Position numbers and translations under genes: made by a program. Below are positions 33,020 to 37,839 of a DNA stretch of 37,839 bases, piece by piece (positions within the stretch are counted from its first letter, which is position 1; every line of letters begins with the position of its first letter). The stretch is from Alicyclobacillus tolerans (GTDB taxonomy: Bacteria > Bacillota > Bacilli > Alicyclobacillales > Alicyclobacillaceae), in assembly GCF_021739485.1 (NCBI RefSeq), contig NZ_JAJFNK010000047.1, forward strand, positions 1 to 37,839, in the 5' to 3' direction. The notes beneath the pieces are model-generated. The model saw nothing but the letters and a program-made list of their open reading frames with translations, made no database searches and was not told the DNA's origin.

Positions 33020-33882
33020 TCGCACGAGTGCTTGTCACCGGTGCGAACGGTATGCTGGCATCGGACCTGATCAACCATCTGGCGTCTCAACCGGGTTATG
33101 AAATTGTTGGCCTGGCAAGGCAGCAAATGGATATCACCCGCCGGCATGAAGTTGCTGAGGCTCTGACGCGTATCAAGCCAAACTATGTCATTCATACAGC
33201 TGCCCAGACGAACGTGGATTATTGTGAGACCCATATTAACGAAGCCTTTCAGATAAATGGCTATGGAACAGAAAATGTCGCTTTCTACGCCGAAAGGGTG
33301 GGAGCAAAGTTGGTGTACATCAGTTCTTGCGGATTGTTTGGAGACAAGGTTACATCGTACGCCGAATACGATCCGGTCGTTTTAAAAACTGTCTATGCGA
33401 GATCCAAATATTTTGGCGAGGAAAAAACCAGGGAATGGTCGGAACGATATTTCATTGTGAGACCGGGTTGGTTGTTTGGAGGAGGAAAAACTCACCCCAA
33501 AAACTTTGTCTATAACCGATACAAGGAAGCCCTGAGTTGCCCGGTCATGTATAGTACGAGCGACAAATTCGGGTGTCCAACCTACACGCGGCATCTGGCT
33601 AAGAAAATTGTGTCTCTATTACAAACTGAATACTATGGAACGTATCACATTACGAACAGCGGCTCAGCTAGTAGATTTGACTACGTCAAGAAAATCATCG
33701 ATGAGTTTGGTGTCAAGACCACTCTATTGCCAGTTGACTCCAACCGTTTTAAACGTGCCGCCCCTGTACCAGATTGTGAAATTCTGGATAATATGTTCTT
33801 GTCCATGTCTGGGCTTTCTCTATTGCCAGATTGGCGAGAAGCCATTGACGAATATATTCAACGACTAAAGCGAGACATGTGA
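33016..33882 (+). CDS. RmlD-like 4-keto-6-deoxysugar reductase
   Basis: The protein has 288 residues, with ATG overlapping the upstream stop. The Rossmann loop is VLVTGANGMLASDLINHL; ITRRHEVAEALTRIKPNYVI and HTAAQTNVDYCETH are typical of RmlD. The catalytic segment is LVYISSCGLFGDK, with the Y-x-x-x-K pair in VYARSKYFGEEKTREW and RPGWLFGGG after it. It would reduce the 4-keto group to finish a CDP-6-deoxyhexose. In this protein the usual Thr of the ST-xYVF motif is replaced by SSCGLF. It overlaps or nearly touches the first large GT gene. Confidence 0.87.
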   Translation: MIARVLVTGANGMLASDLINHLASQPGYEIVGLARQQMDITRRHEVAEALTRIKPNYVIHTAAQTNVDYCETHINEAFQINGYGTENVAFYAERVGAKLVYISSCGLFGDKVTSYAEYDPVVLKTVYARSKYFGEEKTREWSERYFIVRPGWLFGGGKTHPKNFVYNRYKEALSCPVMYSTSDKFGCPTYTRHLAKKIVSLLQTEYYGTYHITNSGSASRFDYVKKIIDEFGVKTTLLPVDSNRFKRAAPVPDCEILDNMFLSMSGLSLLPDWREAIDEYIQRLKRDM

Positions 33883-33902
33883 CGCAGTTGGGAGGATTTT
33901 GC

Positions 33903-35750
33903 GTGATATTCGCGACCGTTACAACCCAGAATAATCTGGTTTTGACGAAGATCATGGCTAAGTCGCTGAAACAACATATGCCAGGGTCCAAGCTCGTTCT
34001 TTGTTTGGTCGAGGACTACGTGCCTGAGGACGCTAAACACTTTCCCTACTATGATGAGATCGTCATGGCAAAGGATTTAGGATTCCCCAATTTCTATTAT
34101 CACATTTTCAAGCACAATGCTGTCGAGGCATGTACCTCCGTAAAGGCGAGGCTTTTTAAATACCTTTTGAATTTCTATCCTTACGCAGACAAATTTGTTT
34201 TTCTTGACGGGGATACACAGGTGTTTAGCCCTTTTGAGGAAGTCAACCAATTGCTCGATCACCATTCGATCGTACTGTCTCCTCATCTTTTGCATCCAGA
34301 AAAAGGCGCAGAACAAATCAGGAACAATGAGCTAAATCTAGCAAGATTCGGTATGTACAACATGGGCTTTATCGCGTTCAGGAGGTCCGATATGACCCTC
34401 AAGTTCCTGACATGGTGGCAGGAGCGACTGGACTTGTATTGCTATATCGAACCGGAGAAACAGATCTTCACAGATCAGCGTTGGGTTGACTTTGCGCCTT
34501 CATTTTTTGATGTTCACATCTTGAAGCATCCGGGCTATAATGTGGGACCTTGGAATTTAACGAATCGGAAAGTCGTGCGCGAACAAAGTGGGAGAATCAC
34601 GGTAAACAGTGAACCGTTAAGGTTTTTTCATTGGTCAGGCGTCCTGCGTCTAAAGGGAGAATACACCCGAGGTTTCATGGCGCTGCAGTCTGGCGTAAAT
34701 GATGTCGTTCTGAATTTGTCCCAAAATTACCAGAACGAGGTGCTGCGCTACAGGTCCGATTGGGATGAGGATAGGTCGTGGAGTTACGATTTCTTCGATT
34801 CCGGTGAAAAAATCCATATGGAAACGAGGATTGCCTTACGAGAGCGAACAGATTCGTTAAACAGTCTTGAAAATCCGTTTTCTCAATCCAACATCCGAAT
34901 TCGTTCCATTGCTAATCAACAATGCAGTGGCGCTCTCCTATTTGGAACGATTGCCACAAGAAAACACCTGCCTTCAGCGATCATTTTGGCCAAATCTCTT
35001 AAGGATCATCATCCATATTCAAAGGTAGTTGTATGTGTGGTTGATGGAAATGAACAACACCAGGTGAACCTTCCCTATGTCGATCATGTCGTATTTAGTG
35101 AATCGATCACCATTCCTTCCTATCCAGTGGAGCCCGTACCACTCAGTGTACTGTTAAAGTCCCGCTTTCTGTTTTATCTCTATAAGCGATTCTCCCAAGC
35201 AGAAAAGTTCGTCCTACTCGACGCCGATATTCAGGCGTTTTCACCATTCGAAGAAGTGGTTGAGATTCTGGATCGTGAGCCAATTGTCCTAACGCCTCAC
35301 ATTTTACACCCCGAGGGGGAACTCACTTATCTGAACGAAACGGAACTTGCCTTAAGCAAGTCTGGCATGTATAACCCAGGATTTGTCGCCGTAAGGCGCC
35401 ACCCGGGTACTGAGTACTTTCTTTATTGGTGGACGGATCGGATGGCGAGGCAGAGTTCTGCGCGGAACTGGTTAGATTACGTTCCCTCTTTGTTTCAAGT
35501 CCACATTCTCAGACACGCTGGTTACAACGTCGCGTTATGGAATATCTATCATCGACCGATCGTTGAGCAGATACCCAATGGCTTTCAAGTGAATGGTCAA
35601 CCATTACGCTTTTTCCACTTCTCGGGTGCCATCGACTCGGACCCGACAGCCTATCTGCAACAATTTACCAGACATCCCGGAGACCAGAGAGCTTTAGAGT
35701 ATATTATCACGCAATATTACAGTCAGTTTGGAGCATATGATTGGTCCTAG
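33903..35750 (+). CDS. Large glycosyltransferase with two GT-A (GT8-like) domains
   Basis: I choose GTG 33903 (VIFATVTTQNNLVLTKIMAK) because GGGAGGA lies 7 nt upstream and the next gene starts the same way; GTG 33879 is also in frame. The product has 615 residues. Domain 1 (about 1-270) contains KFVFLDGDTQVFSPFEEV with DxD near residue 102, FTDQRWVDFAPSFFDVHILK, and LRFFHWSG. Domain 2 (about 340-600) repeats the layout: LFGTIATRKHLPSAIILAKS, KFVLLDADIQAFSPFEEV (DxD near 439), HAGYNVALWN and LRFFHFSG. Both sites look intact, so the protein may be bifunctional. The acceptor and sugars are unknown; the deoxyhexose genes just upstream suggest one donor. Confidence 0.85.
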   Translation: MIFATVTTQNNLVLTKIMAKSLKQHMPGSKLVLCLVEDYVPEDAKHFPYYDEIVMAKDLGFPNFYYHIFKHNAVEACTSVKARLFKYLLNFYPYADKFVFLDGDTQVFSPFEEVNQLLDHHSIVLSPHLLHPEKGAEQIRNNELNLARFGMYNMGFIAFRRSDMTLKFLTWWQERLDLYCYIEPEKQIFTDQRWVDFAPSFFDVHILKHPGYNVGPWNLTNRKVVREQSGRITVNSEPLRFFHWSGVLRLKGEYTRGFMALQSGVNDVVLNLSQNYQNEVLRYRSDWDEDRSWSYDFFDSGEKIHMETRIALRERTDSLNSLENPFSQSNIRIRSIANQQCSGALLFGTIATRKHLPSAIILAKSLKDHHPYSKVVVCVVDGNEQHQVNLPYVDHVVFSESITIPSYPVEPVPLSVLLKSRFLFYLYKRFSQAEKFVLLDADIQAFSPFEEVVEILDREPIVLTPHILHPEGELTYLNETELALSKSGMYNPGFVAVRRHPGTEYFLYWWTDRMARQSSARNWLDYVPSLFQVHILRHAGYNVALWNIYHRPIVEQIPNGFQVNGQPLRFFHFSGAIDSDPTAYLQQFTRHPGDQRALEYIITQYYSQFGAYDWS

Positions 35751-35777
35751 ATCTTTGCATAAAGTGAGGGAGCGGAC

Positions 35778-37388
35778 GTGATCTATTGTACAGTTACAAC
35801 ACACAATCATCTCATCATGGCCCAAGTTATGGCACAATCTGTGAAACAAGTAGATCCTGCTGCACGAGTTGCAATCTGCTTGGTAGAAGATTATATGCCC
35901 ACGGAAGCTTTGTCTTGCCCTGCGGTCGAATATGTTGTGCTGGCAAAAGACTTAGGGTTCATCAACTTTTATCGCCACATTTTTAAACACTCGGATATTG
36001 AGGGATGCACATCGGTGAAAGCCCGTATACTGTTGCATATGTGGGAGCACTTCCCTGATGAAGACAAGTTTATTTATATCGACGGGGACTCGAGACTCTA
36101 TGGGAGATTTGATGAAGTAGACGAACTGTTGGACCGCCACACGTTGATTGTGACGCCGCATATCACCCACCCAGAAAGTAGCAAAGAAGATGTAAAGAAC
36201 AGAGAACTCTTTCTGATGCAATACGGAATCTATAATCTCGGTTTTTTAGCTCTCAGAAAATCACAAAATGCACGTCGATTCCTGGAATGGTGGGCATTAC
36301 GGCTTGAAATGTACTGTGTGATCGACATCCCGAACCAGGTGTTTACAGATCAACGATGGATTGATTATGCGCCTGCGTTTTTTGACACCTATATACTCAA
36401 ACACCCGGGCTATAACGTGGCGTGGTGGAATCTCAACAGTCGTTCCGTAAAACGATCACCGGAAGGCAACATTCTCGTAGACGGTCAACCTCTAAGGTTT
36501 TACCATTTCTCGGGCGTCATGAGAGTGAAAGGAGATTACTCAATGCTATTCGAACGATTTATTCTTGACAAAAATCAGGTCCTACTTGAGATGATTGAAG
36601 GTTACGTGAAGGATCTTCAGTCGGCCGGTCAGGATTTCAATAAGGGGATTCCTTGGAGCTACGACTACTTTACGAATGGAACAAAAATCCGAAGCTCGTC
36701 ACGTGTTGTGTTTCGTGAAAATGAAGAGAGTTTGGCACAGATCCATAATCCTTTCGAGCTCTCAAATGAGTTGTTTGCTCGATTACCATCATTCAGACTG
36801 CACTCACGACTGACTCCGAATCGTGTTGAGCCTGACCAACGCACTAGCGAAGGAACGGTTATTTCATCACTGACACCTGAATCACACTCCGGGCGCACTT
36901 TGAATCGTGTTGAGCCTCATCAACCTGTTAGCGGACAGAAGGTCTCTCCATCATCACCATCCAAATTGCACTTGAAATTAAAACCGACTCGGTATTATGT
37001 CGATCGTGTTCAAGCCTCTGGCGACAGCGGGCTCACTTATGTCTCTTTCCCCACTGCATACGTTCCTGAAAATTGTCGGATCGAACGTGCCATACTTAGA
37101 ATTCCATTGGAGCGGCCACGGAAGAATATACGGGTACGTACGATTAACGAAGTATGGACCGACCGTAGCATACGGACAAGAAGGCCACCGGTGAATAGAC
37201 CATATTATCGCCACGTGAATGTGTTTTTTAGAAAACATCAAGATGGGGTCATTATGAAATGGGATTGCACAAGTCTGGTGCGCCAATGGCATGGTCAACG
37301 CTTGAAAAATCATGGTATTGCCATCAATTGTATGCCGATGCGCAGGCCAGTCCTTGTCTTAACTCTTTATCGGCGACAGGTGGACTAG
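35778..37388 (+). CDS. GT-A glycosyltransferase fused to a DNRLRE-like domain
   Basis: The protein has 536 residues from GTG 35778, with TGAGGG 7 nt upstream. Residues 1-280 are a paralogue of the upstream domains: MIYCTVTTHNHLIMAQVMAQ, KFIYIDGDSRLYGRFDEV (DxD near 102), FTDQRWIDYAPAFFDTYILK, LRFYHFSGVM. A low-complexity linker (about 335-410) contains two NRVEP repeats (LTPNRVEPDQ, LNRVEPHQP). The C-terminal 120 residues resemble DNRLRE domains (SFPTAYVPENCRIERAILRI, VWTDRSIRTRRPPVNRP, MKWDCTSLVRQWHGQRLKNH, GIAIN), small beta domains usually on secreted carbohydrate-active or surface proteins. Here it may hold the acceptor glycan or a structural protein. It is the last gene of the operon. 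Confidence 0.82.
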   Translation: MIYCTVTTHNHLIMAQVMAQSVKQVDPAARVAICLVEDYMPTEALSCPAVEYVVLAKDLGFINFYRHIFKHSDIEGCTSVKARILLHMWEHFPDEDKFIYIDGDSRLYGRFDEVDELLDRHTLIVTPHITHPESSKEDVKNRELFLMQYGIYNLGFLALRKSQNARRFLEWWALRLEMYCVIDIPNQVFTDQRWIDYAPAFFDTYILKHPGYNVAWWNLNSRSVKRSPEGNILVDGQPLRFYHFSGVMRVKGDYSMLFERFILDKNQVLLEMIEGYVKDLQSAGQDFNKGIPWSYDYFTNGTKIRSSSRVVFRENEESLAQIHNPFELSNELFARLPSFRLHSRLTPNRVEPDQRTSEGTVISSLTPESHSGRTLNRVEPHQPVSGQKVSPSSPSKLHLKLKPTRYYVDRVQASGDSGLTYVSFPTAYVPENCRIERAILRIPLERPRKNIRVRTINEVWTDRSIRTRRPPVNRPYYRHVNVFFRKHQDGVIMKWDCTSLVRQWHGQRLKNHGIAINCMPMRRPVLVLTLYRRQVD

Positions 37389-37839
37389 ACCTCGTCTTTT
37401 TGTATAGCCAACATGATTTCACACTGTCTGGTCATATCGTCAAAGGGTTTATGGTTGTTATAACGGAATTTTGAGCTGAGTGTGGAAACGGATACTGCAT
37501 GGATATATCCGGAAAAAATGTCGGCGATTCGACCTGAGGATCGAGAACGATGCGTAGGCTTTATCAAACACCATGGGATCAAATAGGACTGTCCGTCCTT
37601 CCGTCAAAAGTAGGATTACCACCCCTAGTTAGTGAAGGATGCGCTCCCCATGGGCATGGTGACCTGATATTGGTAAATCGTCAACTCTATTTGCTCCTTC
37701 GACTCAGTATCTCGACGCTACAAATGGGTCACCTGCTTTTCGACTTTGGAACGCTTCTATAGTACTACAACGCAGTTAACGAATCGCGTCAAGCAGAGCT
37801 TTTCAAACGCCGTTTTTGGTGAGAGCGAAAAGCCTTTGC
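37389..37839. other. Right-hand end with no supported gene
   Basis: A minus-strand frame of up to 72 codons ends at 37385 and shares CTAG with the GT stop. Its C-terminus (SSKFRYNNHKPFDDMTRQCE) looks protein-like, but the frame is cut by a stop at about 37604. A 70-codon plus-strand frame from 37550 has no ribosome site. I see no clear terminator after the GT operon. Confidence 0.35.

Noticed and set aside
37385..37604. Minus-strand frame with a protein-like C-terminus
   Set aside because: It is limited to 72 codons by an upstream stop and has no ribosome site; possibly debris of an unrecognised gene.

Overview
The window looks like part of a spore-forming Firmicute chromosome. Alicyclobacillaceae or a related Bacillales family is my best guess, inferred from moderate GC, AGGAGG-type ribosome sites, frequent GTG/TTG starts, DUF2642-type spore-coat-like proteins and the insertion-sequence families. 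No rRNA or tRNA gene was seen.

Layout. (1) 1-371: the non-coding end of an IS110-type element. (2) 372-4892, plus strand: four tightly packed glycosyltransferase (GT) or GT-like genes: a degenerate double GT2, a half GT-B with a helical tail, a GT2 and a GT4. (3) 4875-12195, minus strand, transcribed leftwards: a five-gene array. It starts with two DUF6385-type proteins, one with a Cys/His-rich head and one with a Thr/Ser/Gly-rich 150-bp repeat array, followed by three paralogous GT2-TPR proteins. (4) 12196-29400: a gene-poor mobile-element graveyard. It holds an IS91-like remnant, a possible group II intron remnant, a broken IS110, an orphan small ORF, a homoserine dehydrogenase pseudogene, an IS4-type element with one frameshift, two head-to-tail IS110 elements (one broken, one intact), a Nudix gene, a complete group II intron with its reverse transcriptase, an IS1634 transposase interrupted by another IS110, and broken TetR and zinc-ribbon genes. 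(5) 29418-30104: two small DUF2642-like coat-type proteins, then a strong terminator. (6) 30546-37388: rfbG, rfbF, an RmlC-like epimerase and an RmlD-like reductase, which together should make a CDP-activated 6-deoxyhexose. They are followed by two large GT-A proteins, one with a duplicated catalytic domain and one carrying a DNRLRE-like C-terminal domain.

How the parts may work together (inference). Regions 2, 3, 5 and 6 read as a surface glycosylation locus, perhaps for the spore surface. The repeat protein and its Cys-rich partner would be the scaffold or acceptor, the TPR-GTs would start and extend O-glycans, the CDP-sugar cassette would supply a deoxyhexose, and the other GTs would complete the chains. 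The mobile island now splits the locus in two.
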